31,454 nt of DNA, from positions 1 to 31,454 of the forward strand of contig CAZEFK010000072.1 of NCBI GenBank assembly GCA_964511405.1, written 5' to 3'. The stretch is from CAZEFK01 sp964511405. Lineage in GTDB: Bacteria; Pseudomonadota; Alphaproteobacteria; Elsterales; Elsteraceae. Position numbers and translations under genes: made by a program. Position 1 is the stretch's first letter, and each line of letters starts with the position of its first letter. This document shows, in pieces, positions 14,779 to 22,621 of the stretch. Below the pieces are notes generated by a model that was not told where the DNA came from, did not search any database, and worked only from the letters and a program-made list of their open reading frames with translations.

Positions 14779-15749
14779 TGCAGCCCTTCGACTACCGGCG
14801 CCCGACCGGCCTGGACGCGGCCCTGGCCGAAGCCGCGCAGCCGGGGGCCGTCCTCCTCGCCGGCGGCACCGACCTGCTGCCGCTGTGGAAGCAGGGCATT
14901 GCGGCGCCCGCGGTCGTGGTCGACATCGGCCGGCTGCCGCTGGCCGCCATCACGGCCCGGGACGACGGGCTGGAGATCGGGGCGGGCGCGCGCCTGGCCG
15001 ATGTCGCGCGGCATCCCGACGTGCGCGGCCTGCCGGCGCTCGCCGAGGCGATCCTGGCCAGCGCCGTGCCCCAGATCCGCAATCGGGCGACGGTCGGCGG
15101 CAACCTGCTGCAGCGGCCGCGCTGCGCCTATTTCCGCACCCCCGGCCTGCCCTGCAACAAGCGGCAGCCCGGCTCCGGCTGCGGCGCCCGCGACGGCGAC
15201 CACCGCCGCCACGCGATCTTCGGCGCGAGCCGGCAGTGCGTCGCCGCCCACGCGTCGGACCTGGCGGTGGCGCTGGTGGCGCTTGATGCCCGGCTCAGCC
15301 TGGCCGGCCCCGGCGGCGCGCGGACGCTGCCGGTCGAGGCGCTGTTCCGGCCGCCGGGCGACCGGCCCGAGCGCGACACCACGCTGGCGGCGGGCGAGAT
15401 GATCCTGTCGGTCACGGTGCCGCGGCGGCGGTGGTCGTCGCGCTACCTCAAGGTCCGCGACCGCGCGGCGTTCGATTTCGCGCTGGTCTCGGCAGCCGTG
15501 GCGCTGGCGGTCGAGGACGGCGCGATCCGCGCCGCCCGGGTCGTTGCCGGCGGCGTCGCGCCGATGCCCTGGCGCCTGGCCGCCTGCGAGGCGGCGCTGG
15601 TCGGCGCCCGGGCCGACGCCGAAGCCCTGCGCGCCGCGGCGGCCATGGCCGGCGACGGCGCCCAGCCGCTGCCCGGCAATGCCTTCAAGGTCGAGCTGCT
15701 GTGCCGGCTGGTCGGGCGCGCCCTGGCCGCGGCGGGAGGATGCGCATGA
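14778..15749 (+). CDS. Molybdenum hydroxylase FAD subunit with 4Fe-4S insert (PaoB-like)
   Basis: A 323-residue FAD-binding subunit. FAD-site motifs AGGTDLLP (28-35) and ATVGGNLLQ (104-112) are present. Between them and the C-terminal domain is an insert with four cysteines, C116, C126, C135 and C154 (RCAYFR, LPCNKRQPGSGC, RQC), which matches the additional 4Fe-4S cluster described for PaoB of the E. coli aldehyde oxidoreductase and for 4-hydroxybenzoyl-CoA reductase-type enzymes. It transfers electrons from the Fe-S subunit to an acceptor. The start overlaps the preceding stop by one base (TGATG), and the end overlaps the large subunit start by four. Confidence 0.94.
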   Translation: MQPFDYRRPTGLDAALAEAAQPGAVLLAGGTDLLPLWKQGIAAPAVVVDIGRLPLAAITARDDGLEIGAGARLADVARHPDVRGLPALAEAILASAVPQIRNRATVGGNLLQRPRCAYFRTPGLPCNKRQPGSGCGARDGDHRRHAIFGASRQCVAAHASDLAVALVALDARLSLAGPGGARTLPVEALFRPPGDRPERDTTLAAGEMILSVTVPRRRWSSRYLKVRDRAAFDFALVSAAVALAVEDGAIRAARVVAGGVAPMPWRLAACEAALVGARADAEALRAAAAMAGDGAQPLPGNAFKVELLCRLVGRALAAAGGCA

Positions 15750-17860
15750 TCCACGATCCGTCGCCGGCGCGCATCGAGGCCGGGCTGAAGGTTACAGGCG
15801 CCGCCCGCTATCCCGGCGAGGAGCCGTTCCCGGACCTGCTGCACGCCGCCTTGGTCCCGGCCCCGGTCGCCTGCGGCCGGGTGCGCCGCATCGATGCCGC
15901 ATCGGCGCTGGCGGTGCCAGGCGTCGCCGGACTCCTGACCCACGAGACGGCGCCGCAGGTGTCGCGGCCGGGCTTCCTGATCCCGCTGCAGGGGCCGGCC
16001 GTGCACTTCGCCGGTCAGGCGGTCGCGGTCGTCGTCGCCGACACGCCCTGGGCGGCCCGGCATGCAGCCGGCCTGGTCCGGGTCGAATGCGATCCCCAGC
16101 CCCCGGTCCTGGCGCTCGAAGCGGCCTTGGACCGCGTCTTCGCCCCTGAGGTCGCCGGCCGGGTCGCCACCGACAGCCGGCGCGGCGACCCGGAAGCCGG
16201 GTTCGCCCAGGCCGACCTGGTGCTCGACCGCCGCTACACGACCGCCACCAACAACCATGTGGCGCTGGAGCTGCAGGTCGTGACCGCCTGGTGGCGCGAC
16301 GACGGCTTGCTGGTCAATGGCACCACCCAGGCGGTGTTCGGCCATCGCGCCGCGCTCGCCGCCTGCTTCGGCCTGCCGGTCGAGCGCGTGCGGGTGATTT
16401 GCCGCCTGCTCGGCGGCGGTTTCGGCGCCAAGGGCGGCGCCTGGTTTCCGGGCCTGGCCCTGGGCGTGATGGTGGCGCAAGGGTTCGACCGGCCGGTGCG
16501 GCTGGAGCTGACCCGCGCCGAGACCTTCACCCAGGTCGGCCGCCGGCAGCAGACCGTCCAGTCGCTGCGGATCGGGGCACGGCGCGACGGCCGGCTGACC
16601 GCGATCGCCCATCATGGAGTCGCGCCGACCTCGATGTTCGCCGACTATGCCGACCCGGTCGGCACGCCCGCCCGGATGCTGTATGCCTGCCCCCATGTCG
16701 AAACCACGCACCGTTTGGTGCGCTTGACCCTGCCCCAGCCCAATCCGATGCGGGCGCCGGGCGAGGGCCCCGGCAGCTTCGCGCTTGAGTCGGCCTTGGA
16801 CGAGCTTGCGGCCGAGCTGGCGATCGATCCCGTGGCGCTGCGGCTGCGCCTGATCGCCGACCATGACCAGCATGCCGGCCTGCCGTGGTCGAGCAACGGT
16901 TTGGCCGAGTGCCTGCGCGTCGCCGCCGGCGCGTTCGGCTGGGCCGATCGCCCGGCGGTCCCCGGAACCCTGCGGGACGGCCGCCGGCGCATCGGCTGGG
17001 GCATGGCCGCGGCCTGCTACCCGGTCTATCGCATGGCCTGCGAGGCCGAGCTCCGGCTGATGCCGGACGGGACGGTCGTCGTCCGCTGCGGGACCCAGGA
17101 GATGGGCACCGGCACGATCACCGTGCTGGCCCAACTGGCGGCCGGGATCCTGGGACTGCCGCTGGCGCAGGTCCGGGTCGAGCTGGGCGCGACCGACCTG
17201 CCTGGCGGTCCCTATTCCGGCGCCTCGATGGTCGCGGCCAGCATCACCCCGGCGGTCGAGGCGGCGGCCCTGACCCTGCGCCGCCATGTGCTTGAAGCGG
17301 CCGGCGCCGGGCCGGAGCGGCCCTTGACCCCGGCGGTCGTTGCCGCGGCCCTGGCCGCAGCGCCCGCCGGGCTGTCGGCCTCGGCGGCGGCCGCGCCGCC
17401 CGAGACGGCATCGGTCAGTTCCTATGCGTTCGGCGCCGTGTTCGCCGAGGTCCGGGTCGACCCCGACTTGGGCGAGCTGCGCGTCACGCGCCTGACTGCC
17501 GCCTACGCCGCCGGGCGGATCCTGAACCCGCGGCTGGCGCGCAGCCAATGCATCGGCGGCCTGATCGGCGGCCTCGGCATGGCGCTGCACGAAGCGACCG
17601 TCGACGACCCGCGATCGGGCCGGGTGCTGACCACCGGCTTCGCCGATTACCTGATCCCGACCCACGCCGACATGCCGGCCTTCGACGTGCATCTGGTGCC
17701 CGAACACGACCCGCACCTGGCCGGCGGGGTCAAGGGCATCGGCATGATCGGCACGGTGGGCACGGCAGCGGCCATCGCCAACGCCCTGGCGCACGCGACC
17801 GGCCGCCGCGTGCGCCATCTGCCGATCCGCGTCGAGGATTGCCTCGGCGATCGCGCCTGA
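15746..17860 (+). CDS. Molybdenum hydroxylase large subunit (PaoC/CoxL-like), catalytic Glu replaced
   Basis: A 704-residue molybdopterin-binding subunit, near the length of PaoC (about 730). Conserved cofactor motifs are present: GGGFGAKGG (223-231), RAPGEGPGSFALE (336-348) and QEMGTGTITVLAQ. The C-terminal active-site loop reads VKGIGMIGTVGTAAAIANAL; relatives have Glu after the second Gly (GxGE), the base that activates the molybdenum-bound oxygen, and here it is Met667. Either the enzyme uses different chemistry, is inactive, or the residue is compensated elsewhere. Members hydroxylate aldehydes, purines or N-heterocycles; the substrate here is unknown. Two in-frame ATGs occur, at 15740 and 15746; the second has GGGAGG six bases ahead and is preferred. 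No MocA/XdhC-type maturation gene is adjacent. Confidence 0.92.
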   Translation: MIHDPSPARIEAGLKVTGAARYPGEEPFPDLLHAALVPAPVACGRVRRIDAASALAVPGVAGLLTHETAPQVSRPGFLIPLQGPAVHFAGQAVAVVVADTPWAARHAAGLVRVECDPQPPVLALEAALDRVFAPEVAGRVATDSRRGDPEAGFAQADLVLDRRYTTATNNHVALELQVVTAWWRDDGLLVNGTTQAVFGHRAALAACFGLPVERVRVICRLLGGGFGAKGGAWFPGLALGVMVAQGFDRPVRLELTRAETFTQVGRRQQTVQSLRIGARRDGRLTAIAHHGVAPTSMFADYADPVGTPARMLYACPHVETTHRLVRLTLPQPNPMRAPGEGPGSFALESALDELAAELAIDPVALRLRLIADHDQHAGLPWSSNGLAECLRVAAGAFGWADRPAVPGTLRDGRRRIGWGMAAACYPVYRMACEAELRLMPDGTVVVRCGTQEMGTGTITVLAQLAAGILGLPLAQVRVELGATDLPGGPYSGASMVAASITPAVEAAALTLRRHVLEAAGAGPERPLTPAVVAAALAAAPAGLSASAAAAPPETASVSSYAFGAVFAEVRVDPDLGELRVTRLTAAYAAGRILNPRLARSQCIGGLIGGLGMALHEATVDDPRSGRVLTTGFADYLIPTHADMPAFDVHLVPEHDPHLAGGVKGIGMIGTVGTAAAIANALAHATGRRVRHLPIRVEDCLGDRA

Positions 17861-17880
17861 CGATCGCGCCCGCCGTCAGG
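17856..17880. terminator. Hairpin between convergent molybdenum hydroxylase and mbfA genes
   Basis: CCTGACG (17856-17862) and CGTCAGG (17874-17880) form a perfect 7-base stem around an 11-base loop, spanning the 15-base gap between the two convergent stop codons. It may act as a bidirectional terminator; there is no T-run. Confidence 0.35.
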
Positions 17881-18832
17881 AACTGCCGATGGCGATGCCG
17901 GTGGCGAACACCAGGATGCCGCCGACCACCACCTGGAAGGCGGCCTGCAGCAGCGGCGTGTCCATGTAGCGCTTGCGGATCCACGAGATCGCCGCCAGCT
18001 CCAGCAGCACGACGCCGCCGGCGACGGCGGTCGCGGTCCAGAAATCGGGGATCAGATAGGGCAGCGCATGGCCCAGGCCGCCGGCCGTGGTCATCAGCCC
18101 GCAGATCAGGCCGCGCAGCCACGGGCCGCCGCGCCCGGTCAGCGAGCCGTTGTCCGACAGGGCCTCGGCAAAGCCCATGGAGATGCCGGCGCCGATCGCG
18201 GCGGCCAGGCCGACCAGCAGCGTCTGCCCGCTGTCGTGGGTGGCGAAGGCGGCGGCGAACAGCGGCGCCAGGGTCGACACCGACCCGTCCATCAGCCCGG
18301 CCAAGCCCGGCTGCACCACCTGCAGCACGAACAAGCGGCGCTCGGCCTCGGCCTCTTTGGCCCGCGTGTCGGGCGGCACCAGGGTTTCCTCCAGCTGTTC
18401 GGCCATGCGCTCGTGCCGCCGCTCCTCCGACGCCAGGTCGCCCAGGAGCTGGCGGATCGACGTGTCGGTCGCCTGGCGCGCGGCGCGCGCGTAGAAGCGC
18501 TTGACCTCGGCCTCCATCAGCTCGGCCTGGGCGCGCACCTGGTCCAGGCGCAGCGGCCGCACCAGCCACAAGGGCTTGCGCTCCAGGAAGCCGCGGACGT
18601 CCTGCCGGCGGATCAGCGGGATCCGCTCGCCGAACTTTTGGCGGTAGAGATCGAGCAGGCGATGGCGGTGGCCATTCTCCTCGTCGGCCATGTGCGTGAA
18701 GACGTCGGCCGAGGCGGGATACGAGTCGCGCAGCGCATCGGCATAGCTTTCGTAGATGCGGCTGTCCTCTTCCTCGTGACTGATCGCCAGCGCCAGCATT
18801 TCGCGCTCGGTGAGCTCGGAGAAATCTTTCAT
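17876..18832 (-). CDS. mbfA: Membrane-bound ferritin / VIT1-type iron exporter MbfA
   Basis: A 318-residue two-domain protein. Residues 1 to about 160 form a ferritin/rubrerythrin-like four-helix domain with the di-iron ligands in view: E20-E22 (SHEEEDSRIY), E51 and H55 (ADEENGHRH), E107-E109 (MEAEVKRFY), E136-E137 and H140 (SEERRH). From about 165 on there is a VIT1/CCC1-type membrane domain with about five hydrophobic segments. This combination is MbfA, which in Bradyrhizobium and Agrobacterium exports iron and protects against iron and peroxide stress, under control of the Irr regulator. I see no convincing Irr (ICE) box upstream. The ATG at 18832 has GAGG four bases ahead; ATGs at 18844 and 18853 are possible. 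Confidence 0.93.
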   Translation of the reverse strand: MKDFSELTEREMLALAISHEEEDSRIYESYADALRDSYPASADVFTHMADEENGHRHRLLDLYRQKFGERIPLIRRQDVRGFLERKPLWLVRPLRLDQVRAQAELMEAEVKRFYARAARQATDTSIRQLLGDLASEERRHERMAEQLEETLVPPDTRAKEAEAERRLFVLQVVQPGLAGLMDGSVSTLAPLFAAAFATHDSGQTLLVGLAAAIGAGISMGFAEALSDNGSLTGRGGPWLRGLICGLMTTAGGLGHALPYLIPDFWTATAVAGGVVLLELAAISWIRKRYMDTPLLQAAFQVVVGGILVFATGIAIGSS

Positions 18833-18894
18833 GGCGCCTCGCATCGATCGCAAGACCGTAGATAAGGCAGCTTGCCGTGGGCCGCAAGTCTGGA

Positions 18895-18936
18895 CTTATA
18901 CAGGTGTCGAGACGCGAATGACTATCGAATGCATTC
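18895..18936 (-). promoter_or_regulatory. Possible mbfA promoter and palindrome
   Basis: On the minus strand a TATAAG hexamer (18900-18895) lies about 63 bases before mbfA and could be a -10, but no good -35 accompanies it. Upstream is a perfect palindrome, GAATGCATTC (18927-18936), in an AT-richer stretch with a second GAATG at 18916-18920. It might bind an iron-responsive regulator; no known box is matched. Confidence 0.3.
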
Positions 18937-18956
18937 TTGGGAAAGGGGCGCCGCCA

Positions 18957-19733
18957 TCACCCCTTGATCCGGCGCTGCGAGATGTCCCACGGGATCAGCA
19001 GCCGTTCGGCCAGGGTGACCAGGCCGAACATCGCCAAGCCCAGCAGCGCCAGCAGGAAGATGGCGGCGAACGCCAGGTCGGGGCGCATGTTGCCGGTGGC
19101 GATCTGGATGTAGAAGCCCAGCCCCTGATCGCTGCCGATGAACTCGGCGATGGTGGCGCCCACTGTGGCGTTCATGGCGGCGTATTTGAAGCCGACGAAG
19201 CATTGCGGCAGCGCCGCCGGCAGACGCACCAGGGCGAAGGCGCGCCAGGTGCCGGCGCCGGTGGCCCGGGTGAAGCGCGTGAGCTCCTCCGAGAGCGACA
19301 GGAAGCCCGCGATCGCGTTCAGCACGATCGGGAAGAAGCACACCAGGAACACGATGATGACCTTGGGCAGCAGGCCGAAGCCCAGCCACGAGATGAAGAT
19401 CGGCGCGAAGGCGATCTTGGGCACCATCTCCAGGCTGACCAGGGTCGGGTAGACCGTGCGCCGGAGCGCCGGCGAGAACGCGATCGCCAGCCCGAGCGGC
19501 AGCGCCAGCACGATCGCGACGGCATAGCCGAGCACGGTCTCGAGCGCGGTGATGGCCAGGTAGCGCAGCAGCAGCCCGACATCGGCGCCGGCGCTGAGCG
19601 CAATCTCCGATGGCCGCGGCAGGATGTAGGCCGGGATCTTGAACAGTCCGATCGCCGCTTCCCACGACAGGATCAGCCCCGCGAAGAACAGCGGGAAGAC
19701 CAGCGCCCGGGTCAGGCGATGGAAGTCGGGCAT
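18957..19733 (-). CDS. ABC transporter permease, NitT/TauT family
   Basis: A 258-residue inner-membrane permease of the SsuC/TauC/ThiX type, with about six hydrophobic segments and the cytoplasmic EAA-like loop (GAGTWRAFALVRLPAALP, near residues 158-175). It imports the ligand delivered by the NMT1-type binding protein encoded upstream. The ATG shares one base with the stop of the ATPase gene. The frame stays open much further upstream, but that is the antisense-phase shadow of the ATPase gene. It is the last gene of the seven-gene operon. Substrate is not evident from the sequence; the family carries sulfonates, nitrate, pyrimidine precursors and aromatic acids. Confidence 0.92.
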   Translation of the reverse strand: MPDFHRLTRALVFPLFFAGLILSWEAAIGLFKIPAYILPRPSEIALSAGADVGLLLRYLAITALETVLGYAVAIVLALPLGLAIAFSPALRRTVYPTLVSLEMVPKIAFAPIFISWLGFGLLPKVIIVFLVCFFPIVLNAIAGFLSLSEELTRFTRATGAGTWRAFALVRLPAALPQCFVGFKYAAMNATVGATIAEFIGSDQGLGFYIQIATGNMRPDLAFAAIFLLALLGLAMFGLVTLAERLLIPWDISQRRIKG

Positions 19734-20485
19734 CAGAGTTCGCCGTACTGGTGGAACACGTCGCCGATGCCGGCGACATAATCCGCGAAGGCGCGGGATT
19801 TCTTGACCTCCAGATCGCGCGGCCAGGGCAGGTCGATCGCGACCACGCCGTGCAGCCGGCCCGGGCGCGGCGTCACGATGGCGACCTTGGTCGACAGCTG
19901 CACCGCCTCTTCGATGCTGTGGGTGACCAGCAGCACGGTGGTGCGCGCGGCCAGCCACAGCCGCTGCAGGTCGGCGCGGATGCGCTCGCGGGTCATGGCG
20001 TCGAGCTTGCCCAGGGGCTCGTCCAGCAGCACCGTCGCGGGCTCGTGGACCAGGGCCTGGCAGAAGGCCGCGCGCTGCTGCATGCCGCCCGACAGTTCGT
20101 AGGGCGCGCGCTCGGCGAAGTCCCGGAGCCCGACCGCATCGAGCAGGCCGTCGACCCGGCCGCGATAGGCCTTGGGGTCGAGGCCGCGGAGCTCCAGCTG
20201 CAGCTCGATGTTGCGGCGGACGCTGCGCCAGGCGACCAGCGTGTTGTCCTGGAACATGATGCCGACGTCGGTGCGGGTGCCGGCGACGGGGCGGCCGTCG
20301 ACCCGGATCTCGCCCGCCGACGGCGGCAGCAGCCCGGCGATCAGCAGCAGCAGGGTGGACTTGCCGCAGCCCGACGGACCGACCAGCGACACGAACTCGC
20401 CCTGGCCGATTGCCAGGCTGGCCGGGCCGAAGGCGTGGATGCCGCCGAAATGCTTGGCGACGTCGCGGATCTCGATATGCGGCAT
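19733..20485 (-). CDS. ABC transporter ATP-binding protein, NitT/TauT family
   Basis: A 250-residue ATPase of the SsuB/TauB/ThiZ group. Walker A is GPSGCGKST (36-44), the Q-loop is MFQDNTL, the signature is LSGGMQQRA, Walker B is TVLLDEPLGKLD and the H-loop is VTHSIEEA; all are intact. It energises uptake with the downstream permease, coupled by a one-base overlap. A strong hairpin lies in the 58-base gap separating it from the binding-protein gene upstream. Confidence 0.95.
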   Translation of the reverse strand: MPHIEIRDVAKHFGGIHAFGPASLAIGQGEFVSLVGPSGCGKSTLLLLIAGLLPPSAGEIRVDGRPVAGTRTDVGIMFQDNTLVAWRSVRRNIELQLELRGLDPKAYRGRVDGLLDAVGLRDFAERAPYELSGGMQQRAAFCQALVHEPATVLLDEPLGKLDAMTRERIRADLQRLWLAARTTVLLVTHSIEEAVQLSTKVAIVTPRPGRLHGVVAIDLPWPRDLEVKKSRAFADYVAGIGDVFHQYGEL

Positions 20486-20503
20486 CCCGGTGCGCGTCCT
20501 CTG

Positions 20504-20532
20504 CCCAGCCGTGGGAGTCCCCCACGGCTGGG
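20504..20532. terminator. Strong stem-loop inside the operon
   Basis: CCCAGCCGTGGG (20504-20515) and CCCACGGCTGGG (20521-20532) form a perfect 12-base stem with a 5-base loop between the binding-protein and ATPase genes. There is no T-run on the transcribed strand. Such hairpins after binding-protein genes commonly stabilise the upstream mRNA or cause partial termination, giving more binding protein than membrane components. Confidence 0.65.
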
Positions 20533-20543
20533 GCCTGATCTGC

Positions 20544-21539
20544 CTACGGCAAAAAGGCGTTGGTGTAGAAGGCCGTCGCCGGCTTGTCGGTCTTCAGGCC
20601 GTTATAGGTCTTCATCAGATCGAGCATGGCATCCCAGTCGGCCGGCACGTTCGCGCCCAGCTTCTTGTCGGTGTTGGCCTTGGAGTAGAGCACGCCCAGG
20701 GTCACCTTCAGCACGTCCAGGGCCTGGGCCTTGCCCTTGTCCTCGGCCATGGTGCCGCCGACGATGTCGGCCATGGCGTTGACCGCGGCCTGGGGATCGG
20801 CCTCGGTCATCTTGTAGGCGGCGACGGTGGCGCCGACGAAGCGCTTCACCAGGTCGGGCCGCTGCGCCACGGTGTCGGTGTGGGCGGCGATGCAATAGCC
20901 GATCTGGTTCACGCCATAGTCGGAATAGGCGAAGACCACCGGCGGCTGGCCGCCGGCGGCGACGATCTCGGCCGGCTTGTCGTCGAAGCCGCCCAGCATG
21001 CCGACATTGCCGCCCGTGCCCTGCAGGTAGGTGGACACCAGCGCCCCCTCGGCGACGTTGGTGATCTTGACCGATCCCTCGGCCAGCTTGGCCGTCTTCA
21101 TCACCAGCGGGAAGAAGGTGTTGACCCCGGCGTTGGCGGTGGTCAGCACGGTCTTGCCGGCAAGCTCCCCGATCGACTTGATGCCGGTGTCCGGCCTGAC
21201 CAGCACGGCGTCGGTGCCCATGGCGTCGATCACGGCGACCGCAATCAGCGGCGCGCCCTGGGCGGCGAGGGTGACCATCGAGGCACAGGAGCCGTAGTCG
21301 AAGTCGCTGTCCTTGTTGGCGACCAGCCGATGCGCCGAGCCCGAGCCGTTGCCCGACCGGATGTCCAGGTCGATCCCGGCCTGCTCGTAGAGGCCCTTGT
21401 CCTTGCCGAGGGCGAATCCGGCATGGGAGCCGTAATACATCCAGTTCAGGCGCAGGCGGACCTTGTCGGCCGCCGCGGCCGGACCGGCGGCGGCGAGCGC
21501 GAGAACCGATGCCAGCAAGAGGGACGTGCGTGCGGTCAT
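20544..21539 (-). CDS. ABC transporter substrate-binding protein, NMT1/THI5-like
   Basis: A 331-residue periplasmic binding protein. Residues 1 to about 23 form a Sec signal peptide (LLLASVLALAAAGPAAA). The mature protein begins DKVRLRLNWMYYGSHAGFALGK, the characteristic opening of NMT1/THI5-type receptors, and continues with KGLYEQAGIDLDI and IGELAGKTVLTT. These proteins bind small anionic or heterocyclic ligands (sulfonates, thiamine precursors, aromatic acids). GGAGG six bases before the ATG supports the start. It lies 28 bases after the Ldh2-family gene in the same operon, which connects uptake with the four catabolic genes upstream. Confidence 0.93.
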   Translation of the reverse strand: MTARTSLLLASVLALAAAGPAAAADKVRLRLNWMYYGSHAGFALGKDKGLYEQAGIDLDIRSGNGSGSAHRLVANKDSDFDYGSCASMVTLAAQGAPLIAVAVIDAMGTDAVLVRPDTGIKSIGELAGKTVLTTANAGVNTFFPLVMKTAKLAEGSVKITNVAEGALVSTYLQGTGGNVGMLGGFDDKPAEIVAAGGQPPVVFAYSDYGVNQIGYCIAAHTDTVAQRPDLVKRFVGATVAAYKMTEADPQAAVNAMADIVGGTMAEDKGKAQALDVLKVTLGVLYSKANTDKKLGANVPADWDAMLDLMKTYNGLKTDKPATAFYTNAFLP

Positions 21540-21567
21540 GGTTGCCTCCGTCCAGATGTGGTGCCGC

Positions 21568-22620
21568 TTACAACGGCTCCGGCCGGCTTAGCCCGGCCTG
21601 CTCGGCGCAGGCGGCGAGACGGTCCCAGGTCTCGGCCCGGACCGGCACGCCGCTGCGCAATCGTTCGGCCTTGCGCTGGAGCCCGGCTTGGCCGGGCAGC
21701 CGCACCGGCTGACCCGGCCGGGCCGGCCGCGCCGCCCGGCAGGCGTCGGCCAGCCAGCCGGTTTCGCGCGTGAAGGCGCCAAGCCCCGCGAACAGCTCAG
21801 GGTCCAGCACCTGCACGAAGACCTCTGCCCCCCAGTCGTCGGGGCGCTCGGCGCGGCCATGGCCGGACAGGCCCTGGCTCAGCGCCTCGACCGCCAGCCC
21901 CAGGCCGTAGCCCTTGTGGCCGTGGTCCAGACCGCCCGCCGGCAGCAGCGCACCGGCCGGGTCGGCGTCGACCACCTGCGGGTCGTCGACGGCGCGGCCC
22001 GCGGCGTCGACCAGCCACGGGCCGGGCAGCCGGCCGCCGCTGCGCCTGGCCCGGCCGACCATGGCGTTGGTGGTGATCGAGCTGCTGATGTCGACCATCA
22101 CAGGGTCGCCGCCGGTCGGATAGCCGACCGCCAGCGGGTTGGGGCTCAGCACCGCCTGGGTGCCGCCGAAGGGCGCCACGCTGGCCACCGACGGATCGGA
22201 GCAGGCGAGCAGGACGACCTTGCCGGCGCGCGCCGGCGCTTCCAGGAAGGCGGCCAGGCAGGCGATGTGGTGGCTGCGCCGGATCACCACCGTGCCGGTG
22301 CCGCACAGGTCGGCGCGGGCCGCGGCGGCGGCGATCGCCTGCTCGACCAGCCACGGGCCGGGGAGCCGCCGCCCGTCCCACAGCAGCACCGCCGGCCGTT
22401 CGGCCAGCGGCGTGACCGTGCCGGTCCGGGCCATGGTCCCGGCCCTGAGCGCGTCGACGTAGTCCGGGCACTGCGCCAGCCCGTGGGTATCGTGGCCCAG
22501 GAGGTCGGCCTCGACCAGGATCCGGGCGACGCAGGCGCTCTTGTCGGCGTCGAGCCCGGCCGCGCGCAGCAGCGCGTCGGCGAACGCGACCAGGTGCGGA
22601 TAGGCGAAGCGCCGGTCCAT
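21568..22620 (-). CDS. Malate/L-lactate dehydrogenase family (Ldh2) oxidoreductase
   Basis: A 350-residue NAD(P)-dependent oxidoreductase of the Ldh2/MDH2 family, normal length. Landmarks: DLLGHDTHGL (substrate-side loop), VVIRRSHHIACL, PFGGTQAVLSPNPLAVGYPTG, VMVDISSSITTNAM and DHGHKGYGLGL. Members reduce or oxidise 2-hydroxy/2-oxo acids such as malate, ureidoglycolate, 2,3-diketogulonate, sulfolactate (ComC) or cyclic imino acids. In this operon it probably interconverts a hydroxy acid and its keto form in a pathway shared with the UxaA- and DHDPS-type enzymes. The ATG at 22620 follows the UxaA-C stop by one base; an upstream ATG at 22674 would extend into that gene without family-like sequence. 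Confidence 0.92.
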   Translation of the reverse strand: MDRRFAYPHLVAFADALLRAAGLDADKSACVARILVEADLLGHDTHGLAQCPDYVDALRAGTMARTGTVTPLAERPAVLLWDGRRLPGPWLVEQAIAAAAARADLCGTGTVVIRRSHHIACLAAFLEAPARAGKVVLLACSDPSVASVAPFGGTQAVLSPNPLAVGYPTGGDPVMVDISSSITTNAMVGRARRSGGRLPGPWLVDAAGRAVDDPQVVDADPAGALLPAGGLDHGHKGYGLGLAVEALSQGLSGHGRAERPDDWGAEVFVQVLDPELFAGLGAFTRETGWLADACRAARPARPGQPVRLPGQAGLQRKAERLRSGVPVRAETWDRLAACAEQAGLSRPEPL

Positions 22621-22621
22621 C

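Noticed and set aside
15443..17818. Open frame of about 790 codons antisense to the molybdenum hydroxylase large subunit
   Set aside because: It is a shadow of the GC-rich coding frame: Gln/Arg/Gly/Ala-rich, no domain, and the opposite strand carries clear cofactor motifs.
18927..18936. Irr (ICE) box upstream of mbfA
   Set aside because: The palindrome GAATGCATTC does not match the TTTAGAA-type ICE consensus; only reported as a generic palindrome.
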